The notes under the pieces are model-generated. The model ran no database searches. It was not told where the DNA came from and was given only the letters and a program-made list of their open reading frames with translations. A DNA stretch of 64,000 nucleotides from Bifidobacterium pluvialisilvae. Its GTDB lineage: Bacteria; Actinomycetota; Actinomycetes; Actinomycetales; Bifidobacteriaceae. The position numbers and the translations under genes are program-made. The DNA is taken from assembly GCF_019331695.1 (NCBI RefSeq), contig NZ_JAHBBI010000002.1:186001-250000 (forward strand), in the 5' to 3' direction. Positions 15,247 to 23,246 of this stretch are shown piece after piece; position 1 is the first letter of the stretch, and each line of letters starts with the position of its first letter.

Positions 15247-17694
15247 GTGAGTGAAAACGGAGAGAAGACCTCGCCACGGCCGACGAAGCACGTGCATTTC
15301 GCCGGAATCGATGGCATCAGGGCATTGGCCATCATCGGCGTCATCGCATTCCATACGCGGCCGTCGTTATTGCAGGGTGGATTCATCGGCGTGACGATGT
15401 TCTTCGCCGTCACCGGATTCCTGACCACGCGCACGGTGCTGAACGCCGTCGACTCCACCGGCACGTTCGGCTACGGACGATATCTGATTCGCCGCATCAA
15501 ACGCATCTGGCCGCCGATCCTCGCGACCCTCGTCCTGACGCCCGCCCTCGTCTGGCTGTTCGCGCCGAGCCTGTTGCAGAAGGTCGTCTCCGACACCCTG
15601 CCCAGCGCCCTGTTCGCCAGCAACTGGGTGTACATCTTCCGCAAGGTCCCGTACTTCCAGGCCGCCGGCCTACCCTCGCCGCTGACCCATCTGTGGTTCC
15701 TCGGCGTCACCATGCAGTTCTATATTCTCTGGCCGCTGGCCATGCTCGCCTTCGGCAAGCTTACGAAATCCAAGTGGATCCGTTCCATAATCGTCATCGT
15801 CATCATGGCCGCCTCCTCCACGGCGATGTTCCTGATGTTCGACCCGGCCAGCACGTCACGCGTGTACTACGGTCTCGACACCCGTCTCGCCGAACTCGCC
15901 GCCGGCGCCCTGCTCGCCATCTGGATGACGCCGAGGACCGTGCCGGCGCCGGCCGCATCCGTTCCCGCGCCGATGCCGTCGAGGACCGTCGACGGCCTGC
16001 CGGGCGTCCCCATGCCGTCCGAGCCGCGGCCCGTCGCGCCCGTCCCGATGCCGGCTCCCGCCTCGCCGAAGCGCAGTGCCGCCGTCATCGCCGCGAACAT
16101 CGTCGGCGCGTTCGCGCTCGCCGCGCTGCTCGCGGGCTTCTGGTTCGCCAACGGCTATCTCTCCTACATGTATCAGGGCGGGTATCTCGTCACGGCCATC
16201 GTGTCGTTGGCCATGCTCGCCTGCGCAGTGAACAACGATTCCATCTGGGCGAAGATCCTCGGCGCCCAGCCCCTGCGCTATATCGGATCACGCTCGTTCA
16301 GCCTGTATCTCGTGCATTATCCGCTGTTGCAGATCATGAACCCCGCCACCCGTACCGAGGCGTTGCCCTGGTGGGGGTGGATCATCCAGATCGCCGTCAT
16401 CCTCGTCGTCGGCGAGGTGTTCTACCAGTTGGTCGAAGCCGCACGCAAGCATCGCGGCGGCGCGCGCATGGCCGAAAGCGCATCGGCGGCCGACGTCGCC
16501 GGCGGCCAGGCCGGTAACGACTCGGCGCCCGGAACCGCAACCCCGCAGCCGTCCGCACAGAACCGACCCGCCCCGAACCCGCAGGACCCGAACGCCGCGC
16601 CCGTGTTCATCGGCGCGGGCTCCAGCGTCGTCGAGGCGCATGGACTGCCGCAGCGTAACCTCCATGTCGTCGAGGAGTTCGAGGCGGCGCGGTCGTCCGA
16701 CGATCTCGTCGAGGCGCTCTCCGAATTCGAAAGCGATGAGGACACCGACCTCAACGTCACCAAAGTGGCCCTGCCGAAGGGCGAACGGACGCCATATCCC
16801 ATGCAGCCCGACCGTGGCGACCAGGTCCGAGTCGCGGAAGACGCGGCATCGGCCGATGCCGGATCCTCCACGAACCGTCCGCCTTCCCGGCGCTCCCTGC
16901 TCGGCGTCATGCGCGATTCCGGCCTCCGCCCCGGCGCGTGGATCATGTCGGTGCTCGGCGTCATCACCGTGCTCGCGCTCACGTTCGCGCCGGTCAACTG
17001 GGCGCAGGTCGCCCGCGCCCGCGCCATCCAGCTCAATCCGGCGCTCGCCCAGGAGGTCGCGCCCGGCCAACCGCTCAAGCCGAAGCCCAAGCCCAGACCG
17101 AAGAAGACCACACCCACGCCGGCGGCCACCAAGTCGACGCCGAGCGTCAAGTCCAAGGCCGAGAAGGTGCCGAACAACTTCGACATCTCCAAATACCATT
17201 ACGATGCCGCCACGCAGAGCTGCAGCGCCGACATCACCATGGTCGGCGACTCCGTGACCTCCGGCACGTCGGACTTCATCCGCGAGACATTCCCCAACGG
17301 CTACATCGATGGCAAGCCGAACCGTCAGATGCCCGAGGCCGAAGGCATCTACCGCACCGACGTGGCCGCGGGGCATGATGGCAGCGTCGTCATCTTCGGA
17401 CTCGGCACCAACGGCATCATCGAGAACGAGCAGGAGGTGCAGAAGCTCATCGACGCGACCGGCGGCAAGCCCACGTTCTTCGTGACCATCCGCATGCCGT
17501 ATCCGTGGCAGGAGACCAACAACAACAAGATGCTGCGGGCCGCCGCCGCGAAGAACCCCAACGTCGGCATCATCGACTGGCATGGATACAGCGAGGGCCA
17601 CAGCGAGTACTTCGGCGAGGACGGCATCCACCCCGGCATCACCGGCGCCGAGGCGTACGCCACGATGTTGCGTCAGGCCATCTGCGGCCGGTAA
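15247..17694 (+). CDS. Membrane acyltransferase (AT3) with C-terminal SGNH domain, OatA-like
   Basis: 815 residues. The first 400 or so form the AT3 (acyltransferase 3) membrane domain with about 10 helices, starting HFAGIDGIRALAIIGVIAFH, where the His in the F-H pair is the usual catalytic motif, and continuing with YLIRRIKRIWPP and THLWFLGVTMQFY. A long acidic, Pro-rich linker follows (about 410-560), then another helix near 565-590. A secreted SGNH hydrolase domain (about 640-815) has GDSVTSGT as block I, GLGTNG as block III and DGIHPG as block V. Such proteins O-acetylate peptidoglycan or surface polysaccharide, taking acetyl groups across the membrane; the acceptor is unknown. GTG 15247 lies 7 nt after TATGCT with no Shine-Dalgarno, so it is likely leaderless. 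Confidence 0.87.
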   Translation: MSENGEKTSPRPTKHVHFAGIDGIRALAIIGVIAFHTRPSLLQGGFIGVTMFFAVTGFLTTRTVLNAVDSTGTFGYGRYLIRRIKRIWPPILATLVLTPALVWLFAPSLLQKVVSDTLPSALFASNWVYIFRKVPYFQAAGLPSPLTHLWFLGVTMQFYILWPLAMLAFGKLTKSKWIRSIIVIVIMAASSTAMFLMFDPASTSRVYYGLDTRLAELAAGALLAIWMTPRTVPAPAASVPAPMPSRTVDGLPGVPMPSEPRPVAPVPMPAPASPKRSAAVIAANIVGAFALAALLAGFWFANGYLSYMYQGGYLVTAIVSLAMLACAVNNDSIWAKILGAQPLRYIGSRSFSLYLVHYPLLQIMNPATRTEALPWWGWIIQIAVILVVGEVFYQLVEAARKHRGGARMAESASAADVAGGQAGNDSAPGTATPQPSAQNRPAPNPQDPNAAPVFIGAGSSVVEAHGLPQRNLHVVEEFEAARSSDDLVEALSEFESDEDTDLNVTKVALPKGERTPYPMQPDRGDQVRVAEDAASADAGSSTNRPPSRRSLLGVMRDSGLRPGAWIMSVLGVITVLALTFAPVNWAQVARARAIQLNPALAQEVAPGQPLKPKPKPRPKKTTPTPAATKSTPSVKSKAEKVPNNFDISKYHYDAATQSCSADITMVGDSVTSGTSDFIRETFPNGYIDGKPNRQMPEAEGIYRTDVAAGHDGSVVIFGLGTNGIIENEQEVQKLIDATGGKPTFFVTIRMPYPWQETNNNKMLRAAAAKNPNVGIIDWHGYSEGHSEYFGEDGIHPGITGAEAYATMLRQAICGR

Positions 17695-17698
17695 ACCG

Positions 17699-17788
17699 GA
17701 ACCCCCGTTCCCACTTTATGGTGCTTTTCGGTCGTTTTTCCGCGGAATAACGACCAAAAGGCACCATAAATACCGGAGAACGGGTGTT
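17699..17788. terminator. Long palindrome between convergent genes, likely bidirectional terminator
   Basis: TTTATGGTGC (17715-17724) pairs with GCACCATAAA (17761-17770). Inner CTTTTCGGTCGTT pairs with AACGACCAAAAG with one bulge, and outer AACCCCCGTTC pairs with GAACGGGTGTT. The overall span is about 90 bp. It lies 5 bp after the acyltransferase stop and faces the minus-strand transporter, so it can end both transcripts. Confidence 0.75.
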
Positions 17789-17834
17789 TTGGCCCGTATG
17801 TTGCCGGTTTTGTGGGTCGGGGGACACATTTGTG

Positions 17835-17883
17835 TGTAGGTCGGGAACGTACGTGGATTTTGTGGGTCGGGAACGTACGTGGA
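17835..17883. repeat. 26-bp direct repeat related to the GTGGGTC family
   Basis: TGTAGGTCGGGAACGTACGT at 17835 and TGTGGGTCGGGAACGTACGT at 17861 are tandem copies 26 bp apart. A third TTTTGTGGGTCGGGG lies near 17810. It resembles a short, decayed GTGGGTC array. Confidence 0.6.
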
Positions 17884-17902
17884 GCCGTCCGTACGTCGAC
17901 CG

Positions 17903-18844
17903 TCAGCTCAGCAGCGCCGCGATGATGGCGATGAACACCGGCGACGTCATCGTGGAGATCAGGATGCCGTCGCGCGCGAACGTAAGACCCACGTTGTACC
18001 GCGCCGCGTAGTTGTACACGTTCTGTCCGGTCGGCAGCGCGGCGAGCACCACGCACGCGTACAGCGTCGCCCCGCGGAACCCCATCACGAAGTACGCGAG
18101 CAGGAACGCGATGATCGGCATCACGATGTTCTTCAGGATGGCGACGGTGAAGATGGCCGGACGCGACGACTTCTGCTGCATCGGACGGGTGCCGTGCAAT
18201 GACATGCCGAACGCCATGAGGATCATCGGCACCGCGGAGTCGCCGATCATCTTGATGGGGTCGAAGAGATAGTCCGGCAGGAACCATCCGGTCTTGGCGT
18301 TCACGGCCGACAGGACGATGCCCAGCAGCGACCCGATGAGCAGCGGCTGGTGCAGCGGCTGTCTGACGATCTCCTTGACCGACACCTTGCCCTTGGTCGT
18401 CACGTCGAGGACGGTCAGTCCCACGGGCGTGAAGATGGCCTGCTGCATCACGAGGATCGGCGCGACCAGCGCCGGGTTGCCGAGGATGTACGTGGCGATC
18501 GGCAGACCGATGTTGTTGGAGTTGAGGTACAGCGAATTCAGCGCGCCGATCGTCGTGTCGGCCGCGCCCATGTGGAAGAACAGACGGTTGAGGACGATGA
18601 ACAGCACGCCGACGATGGCCGCCGAGAAGAACGCCACGATGATCGACGAATGGAAGATCTCGAAGATCGGCTCCTTCGACAGGATGGCGAACATGAGGCA
18701 TGGGCTCGAGACGAAGAAGCTGAACCGGTTGAGCACCATCTGGCCCTGGGGGCCGCCGATGTGCATGCGTGCGGCGACGTATCCCACCGCGATGACGATG
18801 CCGATGACACAGAACCCCTGCATTGCGCTCAACAGGCCTGGCAT
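17903..18844 (-). CDS. AEC (auxin efflux carrier) family transporter
   Basis: A 313-residue integral membrane protein with about 10 helices, the usual size for bacterial AEC transporters such as malate or malonate permeases. Seen: an N-terminal GYVAARMHIGG stretch; NRFSFFVSSPCLMF in the conserved first repeat; SNNIGLPIATYILGNPAL, the hallmark NxGLP segment; and in the second half VPMILMAFGMSLHG followed by AALPTGQNVYNYAARYN. Substrate is not predictable, although organic acids are typical. The ATG at 18844 follows GGAGGGAGC. The gene runs convergent to the acyltransferase and divergent from the LacI regulator, with no obvious partner. Confidence 0.88.
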   Translation of the reverse strand: MPGLLSAMQGFCVIGIVIAVGYVAARMHIGGPQGQMVLNRFSFFVSSPCLMFAILSKEPIFEIFHSSIIVAFFSAAIVGVLFIVLNRLFFHMGAADTTIGALNSLYLNSNNIGLPIATYILGNPALVAPILVMQQAIFTPVGLTVLDVTTKGKVSVKEIVRQPLHQPLLIGSLLGIVLSAVNAKTGWFLPDYLFDPIKMIGDSAVPMILMAFGMSLHGTRPMQQKSSRPAIFTVAILKNIVMPIIAFLLAYFVMGFRGATLYACVVLAALPTGQNVYNYAARYNVGLTFARDGILISTMTSPVFIAIIAALLS

Positions 18845-18981
18845 GATGCTCCCTCCGTTTGGTACGCGTCAATACTGCCACACCATACGTATTACGACGG
18901 CCATATTTCCATTCCGGCGAACATGGGGGAGAGGCGAATATGGGGGCATGTGGTGAAGAACGGCGGATTCGACGCCTCCTA

Positions 18982-19036
18982 TTGCGCGCGTCGGTGCCGT
19001 CATGATAACAGTTCGGTTACGATAGAAAGGAAACCG
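18982..19036 (+). promoter_or_regulatory. Candidate promoter and operator for the lacI-type regulator
   Basis: TTGCGC (18982-18987) and GATAAC (19004-19009) are 16 bp apart. They are followed by an imperfect dyad with CGGTTAC (19014-19020) and GAAACCG (19030-19036) around a 9-bp centre. That dyad at the predicted transcription start would suit autoregulation. The remaining 18845-19193 gap shows nothing else I can support. Confidence 0.4.
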
Positions 19037-19193
19037 TTAGCGTTCACTCTTCGATGTGAATCGATATACGTCATGCGGTATGCATGCGCGATCCCCGTCG
19101 ATGGTTATCCGATGCCGTGCGGCAGACCGACAGCAGTATCGTCGGGACGAGGGCGGACGTGACGTTGGCAGCGAGTTACGGAGGTTGTTTTCC

Positions 19194-20282
19194 ATGCCCA
19201 GCAAACGCGTCTCCATCTTCGACGTGGCCCGTGCGGCGGGGGTCTCCCATCAGACCGTCTCCCGCGTGATCAACCATTCGCCCAACGTGTCGGTCGCCAC
19301 GCGTGCGAAGGTCCAGGCCACCATCGACGAGCTGGGATACCGGCCGTCCAGCGCCGCCCGGGCGCTCGCCACGCAGCGCACGCGCACCATCGCGCTGATC
19401 GCCGCCGGCATGAGCTACCACGGGCCCCTTTCCACCATCTCGACCATCGAGTCCATGGCCCGCAAGCACGGCCTGTACGTGTCCATCGCGATGATGAACG
19501 ACCACGAGTACACGCAGGCGGCGTTCGAGGAGGTGGCGAACTCGTGCCTCGACCAGGGCGTGGAGGCGTTCGTGTTCGTGGCGCCCACCGAGCCGATGGT
19601 CGACGCCGCGCTGAGCGCCCGACTCAAGGCGCCGCGCATCGTCCTCACCGCCTCGCACGGATCGTCGGACATCGACATCGAATCCATCGTGGCCAAGGAC
19701 CCGACCATCGCGTGCCTCGGCATCGACCAGTGGTCGGCGCTGAGGACCATAGCCGAGCACCTCGCCGGACTCGGGCATACGCGCGCGCTGTATCTGGCGG
19801 GCCCGCACGACTGGCGCGACGCCGTCACGCGACGCGTGGCATGGGAGGCCGAGAGCGCCGCCCACGGCATCGACTCGCGGACGCTGCCCGTGGACGACTG
19901 GTCCGCGCAGGCGGCCTACGAATCCTTCGGACGCTATCTCGGCACGTTGGACGACCCGAAGACGCAGCTGCCCACGGCCATCGTGACCGCCAACGACCTG
20001 CAGGCCATCGGCGTGCGTCGTGCGCTCGGCGAGCACGGGCTCCGCGTGCCGGACGACGTCAGCCTCGTCGGCTACGACGACATGTCCGGCTCCGACAACC
20101 TCATGCCGCCGCTGACCACCATCCACCCCGACTTCTCGGCCCTCGGCGTGGCCGCCATGGACGTGCTATTCTCGCTGCTCGGCACCCCGGCCGACAAGGT
20201 CGAGCTGCCGAAGATGCATGGCGTGGCGGTGATCGGCGCGCCGCTCGTCGTGCGCGACTCGACGGCGGCGCCGACGCGCTGA
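19194..20282 (+). CDS. LacI-family transcriptional regulator, probable arabinose regulator
   Basis: A 362-residue DNA-binding repressor. Residues 5-30 are the LacI helix-turn-helix and hinge start (SIFDVARAAGVSHQTVSRVI), with YRPSSAARALATQRT as the hinge helix. The rest is a periplasmic-binding-like effector domain (about 65-350), with LPTAIVTANDLQAIGV and PDDVSLVGYDDM as the expected C-terminal motifs. ATG 19194 follows ACGGAGG. Its position directly upstream of araB, with a GTGAG-n4-CTCAC site in between, suggests it controls araBDA. Bifidobacterial arabinose genes are known to be under LacI-type regulators such as AraQ or AraU; which of these it is cannot be decided here. Confidence 0.88.
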   Translation: MPSKRVSIFDVARAAGVSHQTVSRVINHSPNVSVATRAKVQATIDELGYRPSSAARALATQRTRTIALIAAGMSYHGPLSTISTIESMARKHGLYVSIAMMNDHEYTQAAFEEVANSCLDQGVEAFVFVAPTEPMVDAALSARLKAPRIVLTASHGSSDIDIESIVAKDPTIACLGIDQWSALRTIAEHLAGLGHTRALYLAGPHDWRDAVTRRVAWEAESAAHGIDSRTLPVDDWSAQAAYESFGRYLGTLDDPKTQLPTAIVTANDLQAIGVRRALGEHGLRVPDDVSLVGYDDMSGSDNLMPPLTTIHPDFSALGVAAMDVLFSLLGTPADKVELPKMHGVAVIGAPLVVRDSTAAPTR

Positions 20283-20368
20283 CCGGCGCGGGGTTCGCGG
20301 CGCGCCGTCCGCCATCGGGGGCGGCGGCGAACACGTCGCCGATGTCGCGATTTTGTTATCGATTCGTG

Positions 20369-20424
20369 TTGCGGCATCGGCGTGGCGGGTTGTACCATAG
20401 GTAATGGAATGTGAGCGTTCTCAC
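20369..20424 (+). promoter_or_regulatory. araB promoter with LacI-type operator
   Basis: TTGCGG (20369-20374) and TACCAT (20393-20398) are 18 bp apart. GTGAGCGTTCTCAC (20411-20424) begins just after the likely start point and has the GTGAG/CTCAC half-sites of LacI-family operators. A second dyad, CAACGACGACGTTG (20467-20480), lies in the leader. Repression by the upstream regulator is inferred. Confidence 0.55.
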
Positions 20425-20514
20425 CGTGGTTTTCGATACCTTCCGTCGGAGGCCGCCGAATGGACGCAACGACGACGTTGGAATCACATAGTGACCGATA
20501 AAAGGAGTAGACAC

Positions 20515-22146
20515 ATGAGCGACGCCTCCGACATGGACATCTCGGGAATCGTCGAAAAGATCCGCGCGGGCAAGACCTCCCTCGGCATCGAATTCGGCTC
20601 CACCCGAATCAAGGCCGTCCTGATCGACGACAACTACAAGACCATCGCCTCCGGTGACTACCAGTGGGCCAGCCACCTCGAAGACGGCCTGTGGAGCTAC
20701 TCCGTCGAAGAAATCTGGAAGGGCCTGCAGAGCGCCTACGGCGCCATGGCATGGGACGTCAACCAGGCCTACGGCATCGAACTGACCCGCGTGGGCCACA
20801 TCGGCTTCTCCGCCATGATGCACGGCTACCTCGCCTTCGACAAGAACGGCGAACTGCTCGTGCCGTTCCGCACCTGGCAGAACACCAACACCCACGAAGC
20901 CCACCTCAAGCTCTCCGACCTGTTCCAGTACAACATCCCCGAACGCTGGAGCATCGCCCACCTCTACCAGGCCGTGCTCAACAAGGAGGAGCACATCGGC
21001 AAGGTCGCCTACTTCACCACGCTCGCCGGCTACGTGCACTGGAAGCTCACCGGCAGGAAGGTGCTCGGCGTCGGCGACGCCTCCGGCATGTTCCCCATCG
21101 ACCCCACCACCCACACGTGGGAGAAGGACCTCCTCGCCAAGTTCTCCGCCCTGCCCGAAGTCGCCGCCCAGCCGTGGAAGATCGAGGACCTGCTCCCCGA
21201 ACCGCTCGTCGCCGGAACCCCCGCAGGCGAACTCACCGCCGAAGGCGCCAAGCTGCTCGACCCCTCCGGCAAGCTCCAGCCCGGCATCGTGCTCGCCCCG
21301 CCGGAAGGCGACGCCGGCACCGGCATGGTCGCCACCAACTCCGTGCGCGTGCGCACCGGCAACGTCTCCGCCGGAACCTCCATCTTCGCCATGGTCGTGC
21401 TCGAGAAGAAGCTCGTCCGCCTCCACCCCGAAGTCGACCTCGTCACCACCCCGGCCGGCGACCTCGCAGGCATGAGCCACGCCAACAACTTCACCTCCGA
21501 CCTCAACGCCTGGGTCGGCCTCTTCGGCGAATTCGCCAAGGCCATCGACCAGCCCGTCAACACCGGCGCCCTCTACGGCACCCTGTTCCGCCTCGCCATC
21601 AGCGACCAGGCCGACGCCAACGCCGGCGGACTCCTCAACTACCCGTTCCGCTCCGGCGAATTCCTCGCCGGCCTCGAAGAAGGCCGCCCGCTCTTCGCCC
21701 GCAGCCCCGAAGCCCACATGAACCTCGCCAACTTCATGCGCGCCCAGCTGTTCAGCGCATTCAGCCCCGTCAAGATCGGCATGGACGTCATGACCAAGGA
21801 CGAAGAGGTCAAGGTGGACTCCCTCGTAGGCCACGGCGGCATCTTCACCACCCCGAAGGTCGCCCAGAAGATTCTCGCCGCCGCATTCAACACCCCCATC
21901 AAGGTCATGACCACCGCGGCCGAAGGCGGCGCCTGGGGCATGGCCGTCCTCGCCGACTACCTGTGGCACACCCCGTGGCCGCTCGACGAATACCTCGACC
22001 AGCGCGTCTTCAAGGACGCCCAGTCCACCACCGAAACCCCCGACCCCAAGGACGTCGAAGGCTTCGAGGACTTCTTCGCCCGCTTCCAGGCCGGACTCGC
22101 CATCGAGAAGAGCGCCGTGCGCAACATCGACCTCGAAAGCAAGTAA
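20515..22146 (+). CDS. araB: Ribulokinase (FGGY family)
   Basis: Phosphorylates L-ribulose to L-ribulose 5-phosphate in arabinose catabolism. 543 residues, starting MSDASDMDI after AAAGGAG (20501-20507); the longer upstream frame crosses the operator and was rejected. Seen: the N-terminal sugar-kinase motif LGIEFGSTRIKAVLID at about 21-36; HIGFSAMMHGYLAFD with its substrate-contact region; LTGRKVLGVGDASGMFPID near 175-193; VRTGNVSAGTSIFAM; and the FGGY C-terminal VMTTAAEGGAWGMAVLA around 465-480. It is an FGGY-type kinase distinct in sequence from E. coli AraB, as is common in bifidobacteria. araD and araA follow, confirming the pathway. Confidence 0.93.
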   Translation: MSDASDMDISGIVEKIRAGKTSLGIEFGSTRIKAVLIDDNYKTIASGDYQWASHLEDGLWSYSVEEIWKGLQSAYGAMAWDVNQAYGIELTRVGHIGFSAMMHGYLAFDKNGELLVPFRTWQNTNTHEAHLKLSDLFQYNIPERWSIAHLYQAVLNKEEHIGKVAYFTTLAGYVHWKLTGRKVLGVGDASGMFPIDPTTHTWEKDLLAKFSALPEVAAQPWKIEDLLPEPLVAGTPAGELTAEGAKLLDPSGKLQPGIVLAPPEGDAGTGMVATNSVRVRTGNVSAGTSIFAMVVLEKKLVRLHPEVDLVTTPAGDLAGMSHANNFTSDLNAWVGLFGEFAKAIDQPVNTGALYGTLFRLAISDQADANAGGLLNYPFRSGEFLAGLEEGRPLFARSPEAHMNLANFMRAQLFSAFSPVKIGMDVMTKDEEVKVDSLVGHGGIFTTPKVAQKILAAAFNTPIKVMTTAAEGGAWGMAVLADYLWHTPWPLDEYLDQRVFKDAQSTTETPDPKDVEGFEDFFARFQAGLAIEKSAVRNIDLESK

Positions 22147-22167
22147 CCCGGCACATCACAGGATTTC

Positions 22168-22189
22168 GGCCTCCTCCCCGGAGGAGGCC
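22168..22189 (+). other. Intercistronic hairpin between araB and araD
   Basis: GGCCTCCTC (22168-22176) pairs with GAGGAGGCC (22181-22189) around a 4-nt loop. It lies 21 bp after the araB stop. It has no T-run, so it probably tunes relative expression or mRNA decay. Confidence 0.6.
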
Positions 22190-22224
22190 CTGGAATGTAA
22201 GCAACCATCGAAAGGAAAACAAAC

Positions 22225-22917
22225 ATGGCTACGTTGGCTGACTATGGTCCCGAAGTTCGCGCCGAAGTCAAGCAGGTGCGCGAGGTCGTCTCCAACCTCC
22301 ACCAGCAGCTCATCAAGTGGAACCTCGTCGTCTGGACCGCCGGCAACGTCTCCCAGCGCCTCCACACCGCCGACCTCATGGTCATCAAGCCCTCCGGCGT
22401 GCGCTACGAGAACCTCACCCCCAACTCCATGGTCGTCACCGACCTCGAAGGCAACGTCGTCGACGGCGCCGAAGCCCCCAGCTCCGACACCGCCTCCCAC
22501 GCCTACATCTACCGCAACATGCCCGACGTGTACGGCGTCGTCCACACCCACTCCACCTACGCCACCGCCTGGGCCGCCACCGGCCAGAACATCCCCTGCG
22601 GCCTCACCATGATGGGCGACGAATTCGGCGGCCCCGTCCCCGTCGGCCCGTTCCGCCTCATCGGCTCCGAAGCCATCGGCAAGGGCGTCGTCGAAACCCT
22701 CAAGAAGTACCCCAAGTCCCCCGCCGTCCTCATGCAGAACCACGGCCCCTTCACCATCGGCAAGGACGCTGAAGGCGCCGTCAAGGCCGCCGCCATGACC
22801 GAAGAGGTCGCCCACACCATGTGGGCCGCCCGCCAGCTCGGCGACATCATCGAAATTGACCAGGCGGACATTGACAAGCTGAACGACCGCTACCAGAACG
22901 TCTACGGCCAGCACTGA
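22225..22917 (+). CDS. araD: L-ribulose-5-phosphate 4-epimerase
   Basis: A class II aldolase-family enzyme (230 residues, normal length) that epimerises L-ribulose 5-phosphate to D-xylulose 5-phosphate, which feeds the bifid shunt. Seen: WTAGNVSQRLHTADLMVIKPSGV (phosphate-binding NxS and KPSG segments, about residues 36-58); SSDTASHAYIYRNMPDV, then VVHTHSTYATAWAATG with the HxH zinc ligands near 95-97; and later MQNHGPFTIGKD with the third His. The ATG at 22225 follows GAAAGGAAA. It lies 78 bp after araB and 329 bp before araA, a gap filled with palindromes. Confidence 0.96.
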   Translation: MATLADYGPEVRAEVKQVREVVSNLHQQLIKWNLVVWTAGNVSQRLHTADLMVIKPSGVRYENLTPNSMVVTDLEGNVVDGAEAPSSDTASHAYIYRNMPDVYGVVHTHSTYATAWAATGQNIPCGLTMMGDEFGGPVPVGPFRLIGSEAIGKGVVETLKKYPKSPAVLMQNHGPFTIGKDAEGAVKAAAMTEEVAHTMWAARQLGDIIEIDQADIDKLNDRYQNVYGQH

Positions 22918-22923
22918 TCTGAT

Positions 22924-23075
22924 GGAGTGTCATCGGCGTTGCAGGAGGCTCGACGTACCATCTGTACGCCTTCGCCTCCTGCGCCTTGATGACACACACA
23001 TCAGACGGAGCGTCTTCGGCGAGATGGAAGACTCGACGTACTGTTGTACGCCTTCGCCTTCCACCGCACCGAATC
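22924..23075. repeat. Two copies of the GTACGTCGAG palindromic repeat
   Basis: The first copy (about 22924-22993) has GCAGGAGGCTCGACGTAC and TGTACGCCTTCGCCTCCTGC arms inside GAGTGTCATC/GATGACAC ends. The second (about 23002-23075) keeps CTCGACGTACTGTTGTACGC and CGTCTTCGGCGAGATGG. Further copies lie at 24778-24855 and 40511-40613. Confidence 0.8.
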
Positions 23076-23126
23076 CGCACTCGTCAGGACGGAGCGTCTT
23101 CGGCGAGATGGGACGTATGTCCCTTG

Positions 23127-23173
23127 GCCCCCTCTGACGAGGGGGCTGGCAGCCGAAGGCTGACCGGGGGAGA
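23127..23173. repeat. GCCCCCTC/GGCAGCC palindromic extragenic repeat
   Basis: GCCCCCTC-tgac-GAGGGGGC is followed by GGCAGCC-gaa-GGCTGAC and GGGGGAGAG. It is the same family as 24940-24990 and, reversed, as the insert within lysA. It lies just upstream of araA, whose ribosome-binding site is at about 23237. Confidence 0.8.
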
Positions 23174-23246
23174 GACCCACACGGTCACAGCCCCCACCAC
23201 ACACACTTCCACAATGGAGTAACCAACAACACAAAAGGAGCCAAAC